Origin: Monosporascus cannonballus
Taxonomy: Eukaryota > Ascomycota > Sordariomycetes > Xylariales
Assembly (NCBI GenBank): GCA_004154925.1
Contig: QJNS01000110.1
Coordinates: 124,001-188,000 of the forward strand
DNA: 64,000 nt
Direction of reading: 5' to 3'
Positions 34,960-44,994 of this stretch are shown here, piece by piece. Numbering within the stretch: the stretch's first letter is position 1; the number at the start of each line of letters is the position of its first letter. The position numbers were made by a program, and so were the translations under genes. Below the pieces are notes generated by a model. The model was given only the letters and a program-made list of their open reading frames with translations. It did not search any database and had not been told where the DNA came from.

Positions 34960-37900
34960 TACGGAACTTTAAGTAAAAATTATATTATAAAAATATAAAT
35001 TAGAACCCTATATAACGACAAATACCAAAAATTAGGAATTTGCTTACGATAACGGAAAGATTAGATGCGAAATTAATTATTTCGAGATTTTTATTAAAGG
35101 ATAATATTAAACGGTTAATTTCGATATCGTTTTATTTAAAAATTACGATATAATTTTAAAATTATTATGAATATATTAGTTCGAAATTTTAATTAATAAC
35201 GGAACTGGTTAAATAAAATTTATTTTATTTTTTTATTAATAAATAAGGGAAAAAAAGCAAAGATTTTAATATTTATTTAATAATAACAACGAATATAAGT
35301 ATAAAAATACGATAAATACCTTATTACTTAAAAGAATAAAATACAAAAAAAACAGATATTAAAGAAAAATATGACATATTAATAGTCTTATTAAAGCGAA
35401 ATTAAAATAATTAAATAACGATTTAAAATAATAAAAATAATAGCCTTAAAAATTAAAAGATTTAATTAATATATTACCATAATACCACAGATATAAGCAG
35501 TTTGTCAAAAAGGAATTCGATATAAAATTACCGGAATATAACGAATAGGATTATGAAATAATCTTTAAAAAAGGATTTTCGACAAAATTTTATCTTATTT
35601 ATAATTTTAATAAAAACGAATTACGCATTTTTAAAAAATACCTGGAAAATCGGTTATAAAAAATGGATTTATTTTCGAAATTATTAGCAAAATATTTAAT
35701 ATTTTTTATACCGAAAAAAAACCAAAAAATTACAACTTATAGTTAATTATCAATAATTAAACGACGTTATAATTAAAGATCGAATATTATTATCTTTAAT
35801 TACGGAAATAAAAAACCAAATTTACGGAATTAAATAATTTATAGCATTCGATTTTAAAAATAAATATAACTTTATTAAAATTAAAAAGAATACGAATGGA
35901 AAATAACATTTAGAACGAAATACGGATTATTTAAGTATTTGGTTATATTAATAGGATTTACGAACATATTAATAACTTTCTAACGGATAGTAAATTATGT
36001 ATTACGAAAATACCTCGATATTTTCGTCGTTTGCTATTTCGACGACATTTTTATTTTCTCAGAAACGAAAAAAAAACATACGCAAAATACCTTTATAAAG
36101 CTTTTTAAGCTTTATAAGACGTAAGGTTATTTGTTACCGTAGAAAAAAGTCATTTTTATATATAAAAAATAAAATATTTAAAATATATTATTATTTCAAA
36201 ATATATTAAGATAAACTTTTAAAAGATTATCCTAATTACAAAATAACAAACGTTAATAATAATTAAAAAGGTATAAGTATTTCTTAGATTTACTAATTAT
36301 TATAGGAAATTTATTCGAAACTTTAGCAGAATAATTATACTTTTAATAAATTTTATAAAAAAAGAAAAGGAATTTAAATAAATGCCAGATACGAAAAAAA
36401 TATTTTAAAATATTAAAAATGCGATTATTAACGAATTAATACTAATTATATATAATCTAAACCGCCCCGTTAAGCTAAAAACCGATATTTCGGATTATGC
36501 GTTAGGCGTAATAATCGGATAATAAAATAATTAAGGCAAAATATACCTTATTGTATTTTTTTCGTATAAATTAAAAGAAACCAAGTTTAATTACGATATT
36601 TTAAATAAAAAATTTATAGCTATTATTATAGCATTTTAAAAATTCAGTTATTTTCTAAAAGAAAATTTATACAGATTAAAGTTTATACGGATTATTAACA
36701 TCTTATCCAATTTATTACAACCAGAAAACTTACAAAACGATAATTTCGTTATTATTTATAAAAAAGGTTTAAAAAAACGACAAAATAAATATTTTAAGTA
36801 GGCGACCAAATTTCGAAAAAAAATTAGTTAAAATTAACTATATAATTTTTGATACTATTACAAAAAAACATTTATACTTACGACAGATTGCGATAATTCG
36901 GGCAGTACTTTTCAATATATATTAAAAAATTTAGCAATATAATGATAATTTCTCAAAAACTCAAAAAACAAATAAAATATAAGTTTTAAAGAAATATTAA
37001 ATAGATTTAGTACGAAAAATATACAAATATTAATTATACGGACATCCAGAGATCCACAAAACTTTAAAGTAATTTTAACGTATATATTTTTTTCCTAAAA
37101 TAAAATTAATAATATAAAACTTTTTACGGCAATACGATATTTACGCCAAAGCAAAAACTCGATGATACAAGCTATACGAAAAATTACAGCTATTATTAAT
37201 CGTAAAGCGATTATGGTATTTAATTACATTCGACTTTATTATTAAACTTTTTATATCAGAAGATTTAATTACCGGAATATATTATAACAGCATTTTCGTA
37301 ATCGTTGATCGATTTACAAAATTTTCCTATTTTGTACCATATTACGAGGACATAAACGCCGAATAACAGGCATACATTTTTTTAAACGCATTTTTAACAT
37401 ATACAGATTATTAATAGAAATTATATTAAATAAAGGATTAATATTCGCATTTAAGTTCTGGCAAAGCCTTATAGCATAAATCGGCTTAAATTATAAGTTA
37501 TTCAGCGCATTTAAACCTTAAATGGATAAATACATAAAACGAATAAATTAAATTTCAAAAATTTACTTACGATATTATATTAATTATAAATTAAATAACT
37601 AGGTTAAAAAATTACCGATTGCTTAATTAACTTACAATACCAATTATTACGAAAATATTAAAATAATACTTACGAACGCAAATTTTGGTTTTATTTCAAA
37701 AATTTATAAAAAAGCGCGCGACGACGGTCTAATTAATATTAAAGCAATTTTTACGTCAAAATAATTACGACAATTATATTAAGAAATAAAATTAAAATTA
37801 GAATTCGTACGAAAGCAGATAAATAAATATTATAACCAAAAAAGGTTAAAAAAACTAACTTTCGAAAAAGGGAAAATGGTTTTCTTCGCCACAAAAAACA

Positions 37901-38268
37901 TTTAAACAAAACGACCTAGCAAAAAACTCGATTTCAAATATATCGGTCCTTATAAAATCGCCAAGAAAATCTTAGAAAATAACTATTAATTAGAACTTTT
38001 ACCAAAAGTTAAATTCTATCTAATTTTTCATATTTCCTTATTCGAATTAATAACAAATATAATTAAAGTACATACGACATAGGACAATATAAAAGTAAAA
38101 AACGAATAAATATACGAAATAAAGAAGATATTTGATATACGAAAGCAAAATGGACTTACTTAATATCTGATCAAATAGAAAAAGCACCTAAATTCCGAGA
38201 ACACCTGGGAACCTGCCAAAAACCTTACTGGCGCCTAACGCCTGTTAAAAAACTTTTATTAGCAATAA
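34960..38268 (+). pseudogene. pol of element E
   Basis: Protease at about 34960-35190. The RT has an intact Y-F-D-D box at 36035-36046 (C-Y-F-D-D-I-F-I-F-S). The integrase core is well preserved near 37225-37380: F-D-F-I-I-K-L-F-I-S, then S-I-F-V-I-V-D-R-F-T-K-F-S-Y-F-V-P. The chromodomain is at about 38100-38268 (K-I-F-D-I-R-K-Q-N-G-L ... N-S-E-N-T-W-E-P-A-K-N-L). Many Gln-to-stop changes. Confidence 0.9.
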
Positions 38269-38844
38269 CGGGCGCGTTTTAATTAATAACCGACCAATTA
38301 ATAACCGGGATATCGGGCCAGTCGATTGCGGCCTACATAAACGTAATAGCCGTAACAACAGCCTCTAATTGTTTTTATTTTTAACGTTTTTATTCTTTTA
38401 ACTTATTTAATGATTAAAATTTACGCTATACTATAATAATACCTTTCGAACAAACTAACGCTTTTTATTTACGCAAATAAATAAGACGAAAAAAAACTTT
38501 ATTTATCTTTTCTTAATATTTACGTTAAACTTTGAAATAAAACCGCTAAAACTTTAATAATTGCTTTTCGGTAAGCATTTTTTCGCGTATTAAACGTTAA
38601 CACTTACGACGAATATTTTATTAAAAAAATAAATATACCGGTACCATTAGAGGATCGACCCCGATTAATACATTCTTTATACCTTAAAACGTTTTTTAAT
38701 ATTTTATATTTTATATTTTTTAAAAAAATAATAAAAATAAAGTATAATTTCGTAACTAAATTCGTTGAAAGCTTTTACGAGGTTAACATAACGAACGGTA
38801 AAAAAACGGGGAATACGACGAATTTTAAAAATACAAAACGATAT
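38225..38844 (-). pseudogene. Antisense ORF of element E
   Basis: About 206 codons on the minus strand between the 3' LTR and the chromodomain. The first part reads F-N-E-F-S-Y-E-I-I-L-Y-F-Y-Y-F-F. After a frameshift E-N-I-R-R-K-C (38603-38617) leads into a basic helical region, R-L-I-R-E-K-M-L-T-E-K and Q-R-K-Y-Q-E-K-I-N-K. The tail is D-W-P-D-I-P-V-I-N-W and the stop is at 38225. The last 40 or so bases overlap the end of the sense chromodomain frame on the opposite strand. Aligns well with the K and A copies. Confidence 0.7.
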
Positions 38845-38933
38845 AATTAAAAGTAAAAAAAAGGTATATTTACCAAACGAAGAAAAAGAAGAAAAAAAAT
38901 CTTGAGGATAAGATTTAGGGAAAAGGGAAATCG

Positions 38934-39307
38934 TATTACGACCCGATAAGCTCCGGTTTTAAAAAACGGTTAAGTAAAAGTATACGGACCACCTTCCGGG
39001 TTACGTAACGGTAATTACTGCTAAACTAATAATTATCAGTAATTAAAGGTGATCTTAAGTAATTGTGATTATTACCAACGGCGTAATTAGGAATAATTAA
39101 GCTAAGAAAAAGAAAAATATATACGCTTACTAAATCCATAATTTAAATAACTTCAGCTTATAATATAATATCGTTACCTATGGTACCTTTAGCATTACGA
39201 GACGTAATACATTAATGTATTTATTATTTAGATTCCCACGATACTTCTGCCAATATAAATCCGTCTACTTAAGGTTTAATAGTTGGTTAAACCGCCTAGT
39301 CGTCATA
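38934..39307 (+). repeat. 3' LTR of element E
   Basis: 374 bp, matching 32618-32991. Preceded by the polypurine tract gggaaaagggaaatcg (38918-38933). Confidence 0.93.
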
Positions 39308-39312
39308 ACTTA

Positions 39313-39995
39313 CAATATTATATTAATTACAAATAAAATAATTAAATAAAAAAGTTATCGATTATTTAATTAATTTATAATTTTAGTTATTACGAAAACA
39401 TTAAGACAATATTTATAAATGCAAATTTTGGTTTTACTTTAAAAATTTACAAAAAAGCGCGTAACGACGGTCGAATTAATATCAAAATAATCTTTACGTT
39501 AAAACGGTTAGGATAATTATATTAAAAAATAAAAATAGAATTGGAATTCGTACGAAATTAAATAAATAAATGTTATAACCAGAAAGGGTTAAAGGGATTA
39601 ACTTTCGAAAAGGGGGAAATAATTTTCTTCGTTATAAAAAACATTTAAATAAAATAATCTAACAAAATATTCGATTTCAAATATATTGGTTTACATAAAA
39701 TCGCTAAAAAAATCTCAAAAAACAATTGTTAATTAAAACTTCCACTAAAAGTCAAACTTCATTTAATCTTTTATATTTCTTTATTCGAATTAACAGCAAA
39801 TATAATTAAAATGCATACGGCATAAAATAACGTAAAAATAAAAAACGAATAAGCATACGAAATAAAAAAAATATTTAATATGCGAAAACAAAACGGACTT
39901 ACCTAGTCCCTAATTAAATGGAAAAAATACCCAAATTCCGAAAACACCTAGGAACCCGTTAAAAATCTTATTAGCGCCTAACGCCTATTAAAGAA
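39313..39995 (+). pseudogene. pol of element D, 3' part (IN C-terminus and chromodomain)
   Basis: Resumes the pol frame of D exactly where it stops at 32612. Contains the integrase C-terminal P-F-E-L-N-like block near 39785 and a chromodomain at about 39848-39995 (N-G-L-T-x-S-L-I-K-W-K-K-Y-P-N-S-E-N-T). Confidence 0.85.
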
Positions 39996-40535
39996 CTTTT
40001 ATTAATAACGGCGGAACCACCCGAAATAATAATATCCCAATCTACGAGATTTACAGAGGGAAACCTTTAATCCACCATATTTTAATTAATAACGTTTATT
40101 TTTCCTAAGGCCTAAACCTTAATTCCGGATTCCGATTCCAATTACGTAAAATTATTAGAATTATCTAAGGATTAAAAAGTACGATTAATAAATTTCGTAC
40201 CTTAAAATTGATAGTATTGACGCTAACGACGTATGCAAAAAAAAACGCTCAAAAGCTTCGGATAAAGATTTTTCGGCCGTTAACTTTTTTTTTTAAATTC
40301 TTTCGATTTTACGATATGGCGATTAATTATAAAAATAAGGATTCCTATCCCGTTATACGAACGACCTCGACGAACATATTCCTTATAACGAAAAACCCTA
40401 TTTATTATCTGGCAATTAAACTGCCGAATAAAAAAAATAAAATATCGCGTTAAAATCTTCGAATTTAATTAAATTAGCTAAGGCAAGTCGTTATTCGGAT
40501 TTGCGAAAACGACGTTTGGATATACCGGAAAACAT
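39996..40535 (-). pseudogene. Antisense ORF of element D, degraded
   Basis: Minus-strand ATG at 40535 (M-F-S-G-I-S-K-R-R-F-R-K-S-E), with F-E-D-F-N-A-I-F-Y-F-F-Y. After a frameshift near 40414 it reads C-Q-I-I-N-R-V-F-R-Y-K-E-Y-V-R-R-G, aligning with C-K-I-I-K-N-V-F-K-Y-K-A-Y-V-K-R-N of element K. The coiled-coil half is not clearly readable and the end is unknown. Confidence 0.5.
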
Positions 40536-40609
40536 ATTAAAGGTATGTAAAAAAATTTTACCAGAAGAAAAGAAATCTTAAGGATAAGATTTTGAGAAAA
40601 GGGAAATCG

Positions 40610-41007
40610 TATTACGACCTGACAAATTACGGCCTTTAAGAACGGTCGTAACGGAAAAGGCCAAAAAAACCATGTAAATCAGGTTACGTAATGGATCACC
40701 AACTTACTGGTGGTAAGCCAGTAAGCCGGATTACCAACTTACTGGTGATAAACCAATAAGCCGGATTACTAATTTACTGGTGGTAATCCAGCTAAAGGAA
40801 AAAGATATATATGTTTATTAATTCCATAATCTAGATAACTTTAGCTTGTAATATTTATTAATACTAATTATTTGCAATAAGGTATTTCCGGTATTAAGAG
40901 ATATAATACGATTACTGTATCTATTGCTCAGATTCCCACGATACTCCTGCCAACATAAACCCGTCGACTTAAGGTTTAATAGTTGGTTAAACCCCCTAGC
41001 TGTCACA
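40610..41007 (+). repeat. 3' LTR of element D
   Basis: 398 bp. The outer (right) 90 bp are unmutated; the inner start tattacgacctgacaaatta shows RIP transitions relative to the 5' copy. Confidence 0.94.
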
Positions 41008-41421
41008 CTAACGGTCTTGGCTCCTGAAAACGGTCGGGATCCTGAAAAGCCAGACCCCGACCCAGCCAAGAAGTCACGTAACTGGCTCAAAGGACTCAAA
41101 GGGCCTGATTGGTCAAAAAGGGCTTAAGCCAGTTGAACACCAAAAGAGGCTCAAAGGAGCTCAAGAAGACTCAACCAGAAAGGTGTCGTTAAGCCGTAAT
41201 AAGCACCTTAAGCCAGAAAAAGGATATATACGCTCATTATTTCCATAATCTAGATAAATTTCAGCCTGCAATAACAATTCGTTACCCAAAACACGCTTGG
41301 AATTACGAAACGTAACACGATTACTGTATCTATTGCTCAGATTCCCACGATACTCCTGCCAACCTAAACCCGTACGACTAAGGTTTAATAGTTGGTTAAA
41401 CCCCCTAGCCGTCACAAAAAA

Positions 41422-41615
41422 CGCTTTTGTTTAGCATTTTTCTTAATAAAATAACCAATTTCTTTCGTTTATACAGTCAGTTTAAATCGAATAATTTTGA
41501 TATTCTAAATATATGCTAAATATAAGCTAATACACGTATAGGAAATTTTTCGAATCTTTTAAATTAAAGTTGGAATTAATACGGCTAAATTTAAATATGG
41601 GAAATAGGCGACCGC
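41422..41615. other. AT-rich interval, no gene
   Basis: No frame, repeat end or motif recognised between solo LTR F and the paired inverted units. Confidence 0.4.
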
Positions 41616-41926
41616 AACGCCCTCATGGCTGCGACAGTACAACTACCGGTCGTATTATCGTATACCGGGCTTCCCTAGTATATCTTGTATGAGAGGAGCC
41701 CGTCCAGCAATTGTTTTGGCCGTACGGGCTGTCGTTCTTGCGTCGCGGCCATGAGAAGGTTAGGGTCAGCCAAGTCCGGAACGCCCTCATATCTGTGACG
41801 CAGCAACCATAACGCGTACGGTCAAAAACATGGCTGGACGGGCTTCTCCCATACTCAATTACCCTTGGAAGGCCCATGGATAAGTGTTATATGCAGTGGT
41901 TACGTTATCGCAGCTATGAGGGCGTT
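41616..41926. mobile_element. Two MITE-like units in inverted orientation
   Basis: Unit 1 (41616-41761, 146 bp) and unit 2 (41780-41926, 147 bp) are inverted copies of each other, separated by 18 bp, so the whole locus is a long imperfect palindrome. Each unit also has its own terminal repeats: it starts aacgccctcat and ends in a reverse complement form (catgagaaggtt or atgagggcgtt). GC-rich and without RIP, unlike its surroundings. Alternative: one foldback element. Open frames here are by-products of the palindrome. Confidence 0.6.
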
Positions 41927-42165
41927 CCGGATTGGAAGTGGTGCTAATTGAGAATATTTGCCTTTTTCTTTAATATCGTAGCCAAATTTGCCCCGATTTA
42001 AAAGTTTTATATATCGTTAAAAAGCTTTTTAACACTTTATATAACAACGATTTTCTTTATTCTTTCACTATTTTTTTTTATTATTTTAATGGCGAGTTTT
42101 AAAAGAAGTTTTAAAAAAATTATATGAAACGGTGTTAATTAAGGCCAAAAAATCACAACTTGCTA

Positions 42166-42291
42166 TTGGGCCTTATTTTAGAGGTTTGTTGTTTTTGTGT
42201 GTTTTTTACAAATTAGGTTAGCGTGGTACTAAAAGTTACTTAGCTATAGCTGCGTCGCAAGCGTAGCTACAACCACTAAAATAGGGCCTGA
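42166..42291. mobile_element. Candidate 126-bp MITE
   Basis: ttgggccttattttagaggt at the left is mirrored by the reverse complement of actaaaatagggcctga at the right. The centre holds an agctatagct palindrome. No coding capacity. Confidence 0.5.
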
Positions 42292-42753
42292 TTTTAATGA
42301 AGCAAATTAATTGCAAATTATATAAAGCCTATTTGGTGTTTTAAACGATATCAGACTTAAATATGTAACTTACAAATATATTTGTAATCGTACAGCTTTG
42401 AAAAGATAAAGATTCGATTATTAACTTTATTTACTTATATCAAATTTAAAATATCAATAAGTAAGTCGCAGCAATTTAATATAGCATCGAGAAAGATTAT
42501 TTTTATTACGAACTATTTCGATTATAACTTAGGTTTAACGCTGGCCTTAATGTTTTATAGGGTGGAATAACGTAGTTTCGTATCGGCCTGCAATTTAGCT
42601 AAGCTAAAACAGGTCGAAACAACAGGAATTGTTACGGAATAATTGAACGTTCCAAATAATAAATCGGTTGTTAACGCCTTTTTTTACAGTACGAAACCTT
42701 ATCGGCAGCTCGTTCGACGTTTTTATTAATAACGTCGGCTTCGCTGTTATGGC

Positions 42754-43239
42754 TGCACCATACCATTACGCCACCAGAGCAAAAGATCAGTGGAATGATC
42801 GTAATTGTGGCAATCATCCTAGTGCTTACAGCCGTATAAGAGCTGTCACGGTGGACAAGCCCGTAACATTCGCATATTTGTTATTACTTATAAATATCGA
42901 TATCGATAAAACGGGATAGGGTTTCGACTTTAATACTTTTTAATGCTCCGAGTATTGCAAGTATTTCTTCCGCTTTTTATAAAGTCGATATATAAAGGAC
43001 GTAATATTAACAATATATCGGCCGCGTTTATAACGGCCGAGGCGCTCTCCTTTTAAAAGGCGTATAACGGGTTTAAAATTGTGGTAATAAATTTTAGTAA
43101 GGTTTTATATAACGACTGCACCTTATACCGCCGCGCTATCAGAGCAAAAGATCGATGGAATGATCGCAATTATAGCAATCATTCTAGTGCTTATAGCTCT
43201 ATATATACTGGAGCTGCTACGGTGGACCAAGTCGTAACA
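42754..43239 (-). mobile_element. Candidate TRIM-like element (direct repeats, 115 and 123 bp)
   Basis: 42754-42868 and 43117-43239 are diverged direct repeats (shared cagagcaaaagatc..tggaatgatcg and caatcatcctagtgctta) around about 250 bp of non-coding sequence. On the minus strand each begins TGTTACG and ends TGCA, like small LTRs, with a tatatata stretch in the second. No matching target duplication was found, so a plain repeat pair is possible. Confidence 0.45.
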
Positions 43240-43347
43240 TTTTGCGAGTGAAGCTGGCGCTATTCGGCGTTAAGGTTATTAACTTTAAAACGGACGAGAT
43301 TAAATTTACATTTTTCAATAACGCGTCTCTGGCCATCCTACTTTCTA

Positions 43348-43460
43348 TGTTACGATCTGACAGAGTGCGGTCTTAGGAAACAGTCGTAACAGAGATTTAC
43401 GGGCGAAGTAGATTGAATTACGTAATAGCTCGACAGAATTGATTATGAAGCTTTTAAAAT
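43348..43460 (+). repeat. LTR-like 5' end
   Basis: Starts TGTTACGATCTGAC and contains tcttaggaaacagtcgtaac, resembling the 5' part of the B to K type LTRs, especially that at 54543. No 3' LTR end follows; the sequence fades into AT-rich DNA. Confidence 0.5.
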
Positions 43461-43977
43461 TATATTTAATGAAAGTATCTTACAAATATATGAATATATT
43501 TGCAAAATGTAAACACTAGTAATTTGTGATAAAATTTCTTATTTAAAATAGTTTTAAAGTTACCTTATATAATTAATTACTAAAGTCATAATTTTATATC
43601 TTATAATATTTTTAATATATATTTATACGATGTAAATTTAATAATTAATTAAACTTGAGCAGTAATATATTATAAGGCTTTACCTAATAATAATATTAAA
43701 TATTAATTAATATTAAATACGTTTTAATTTTATTATTTGAAATCCGGATTCGGAAATTCGAAACGGAAATTTACTAATTTATTAACGAATTAAAAGAGCG
43801 TTAAAGAAAATAAAACGATATAATAAAATATGTTTATATTCTTTCACTTAAATATATATTTATTTTCGAATTTGTCTTAATAAATTAATAAATTAGCTTT
43901 TGACTATAAATGTATATATTAAAAAATGCAGTTATATAATTCGAACTTATTATAAGAGATTAGTTAATATGACAGCT
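43461..43977. other. AT-rich interval, no gene
   Basis: No readable frame. A short stretch near 43625-43700 resembles the gtttaataattaattaaa end of the common LTR and the following internal start, so a decayed element edge may lie here. Confidence 0.4.
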
Positions 43978-44360
43978 AAACTGTTTAACTAACTATTAAA
44001 CTTAAGTCGTATAGGTTTATAGTAAGAGGAATATCGTAGCATTTTAAATAATAAATATAATAACTTATTACGTTTTGTAATTCGAAAGACATTTTAAACA
44101 ACGAATTATTATTACAAGTTAGTATTATTTAATCGATGGAAATAAACGTACTTATATAATATTATCTTTATAAATTTATTAGCTTTTATTTTATAATATT
44201 TAATTAAGCAATTCGTTTAATCATATTTTTTTATGTAATTAAATAATTATATTTAATTAATTCCTATTAAGCACTTATTGCGTAAAATCACTTATTCGAG
44301 TTTTATTTTAATTGTAAAATAACTTTTTTTTTTAAATTCGCACTTGGTCAAATCATAAAA
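43978..44360 (-). repeat. 3' LTR of element G
   Basis: 383 bp. Its left end is a mutated tgtgacggctaag..gtttaac and its right end gtcaaatcataaaa matches the end of the B LTR. Confidence 0.8.
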
Positions 44361-44422
44361 CGATTTTTTTCTAAGATGTTATTCTAAAATTATTATTTTT
44401 TAAATTAGGAATTCTTTTTAAA

Positions 44423-44980
44423 ATGTTTGATTACGTTATTAAATCTCGTTATCACGATTCGTCTTTTACTCTCTGTCGTTAAAATCTGCTTTTTATTTTT
44501 AACGTATTTAATTTGAAAATTGGGGCGTATTTTTTATACTTTGTAAAAGCTTAAAAATACGAAATAATAAAAAACTTTTCTAAATATAAGGCTTATAAAA
44601 GACGTATTTACATTTGTAATAAAACAGATTTTGGTTATTTTTATTAAGAAATATTCGCAAAAAATCGTTTTTTTAAGTTTTAAAAACGTTATTAATAAAA
44701 AGAATAAACGGACTTATCGTACGCTTAATATGTCTTCATGAATAAAATTCTTTTTTTTTTGGTTTAAGAGCATTAAAATAATATAACGAAAATTATAATC
44801 TCTAAAAAAATTAAAAAAGTAAAAACGATAAAAATAAACTTCTGCTGATATTTGCGCCGTTGTATTAATTTCTTTTACGATTCGATCGAGCGGTTTCTTA
44901 CGGTTATTTTAGATACCGTAAATTGAAAAATTATTATTTTTGATAATCACGTTATTACTAATAAAAGCCTTTTAATTAAC
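44423..44980 (+). pseudogene. Antisense ORF of element G
   Basis: Plus strand, ATG at 44423, M-F-D-Y-V-I-K-S-R then N-L-L-F-I-F-N-V-F-N-L-K-I-G and Y-E-I-I-K-N-F-S-K-Y-K-A-Y-K-R-R. These align residue by residue with element K (N-L-L-F-I-F-D-D-F-N-F-E-I-M and C-K-I-I-K-N-V-F-K-Y-K-A-Y-V-K-R) with no gap over about 60 codons. The coiled-coil half is degraded. The end is approximate. Confidence 0.62.
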
Positions 44981-44994
44981 GTTAGATATTTATA

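Larger units (their letters stand above)
32618..39307 (+). mobile_element. Element E: complete Ty3/Gypsy chromovirus nested in D
   Basis: The LTRs at 32618-32991 and 38934-39307 are both 374 bp. The target duplication is ACTTA (32613-32617 and 39308-39312), inside the pol frame of D. The LTR starts with a mutated TGTTACGACCCGATAAGCTCC. It is the youngest of the three-level nest F > D > E by position. Confidence 0.95.
27580..41007 (+). mobile_element. Element D: Ty3/Gypsy chromovirus, interrupted by element E
   Basis: The LTRs at 27580-27977 and 40610-41007 are both 398 bp, start TGTTACGACCTGAC and end TCACA. The target duplication is CTAAC (27575-27579 and 41008-41012). Pol runs to 32612, is cut by E in the integrase region, and resumes at 39313. 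The net length without E is about 6.7 kb. The LTR U3 contains three to four copies of a 'ggattaccaacttactggtgg' repeat. Confidence 0.95.
27566..41416 (+). mobile_element. Solo LTR F, interrupted by element D
   Basis: The first 14 bases (TGTTATGACCTAAC, 27566-27579) and the remaining 404 bp (41013-41416, starting GGTCTTGGCTCC) join into one 418-bp LTR of the B/C type. The flanking bases are AAAAA on both sides (27561-27565 and 41417-41421), the expected 5-bp target duplication, although a homopolymer is weak evidence by itself. No internal region is attached, so it arose by LTR-LTR recombination. Element D sits inside it with its own duplication CTAAC. Confidence 0.85.

Noticed and set aside
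41623..41877. 84-codon minus frame over the inverted units
   Set aside because: A by-product of the palindromic GC-rich units with no protein resemblance.
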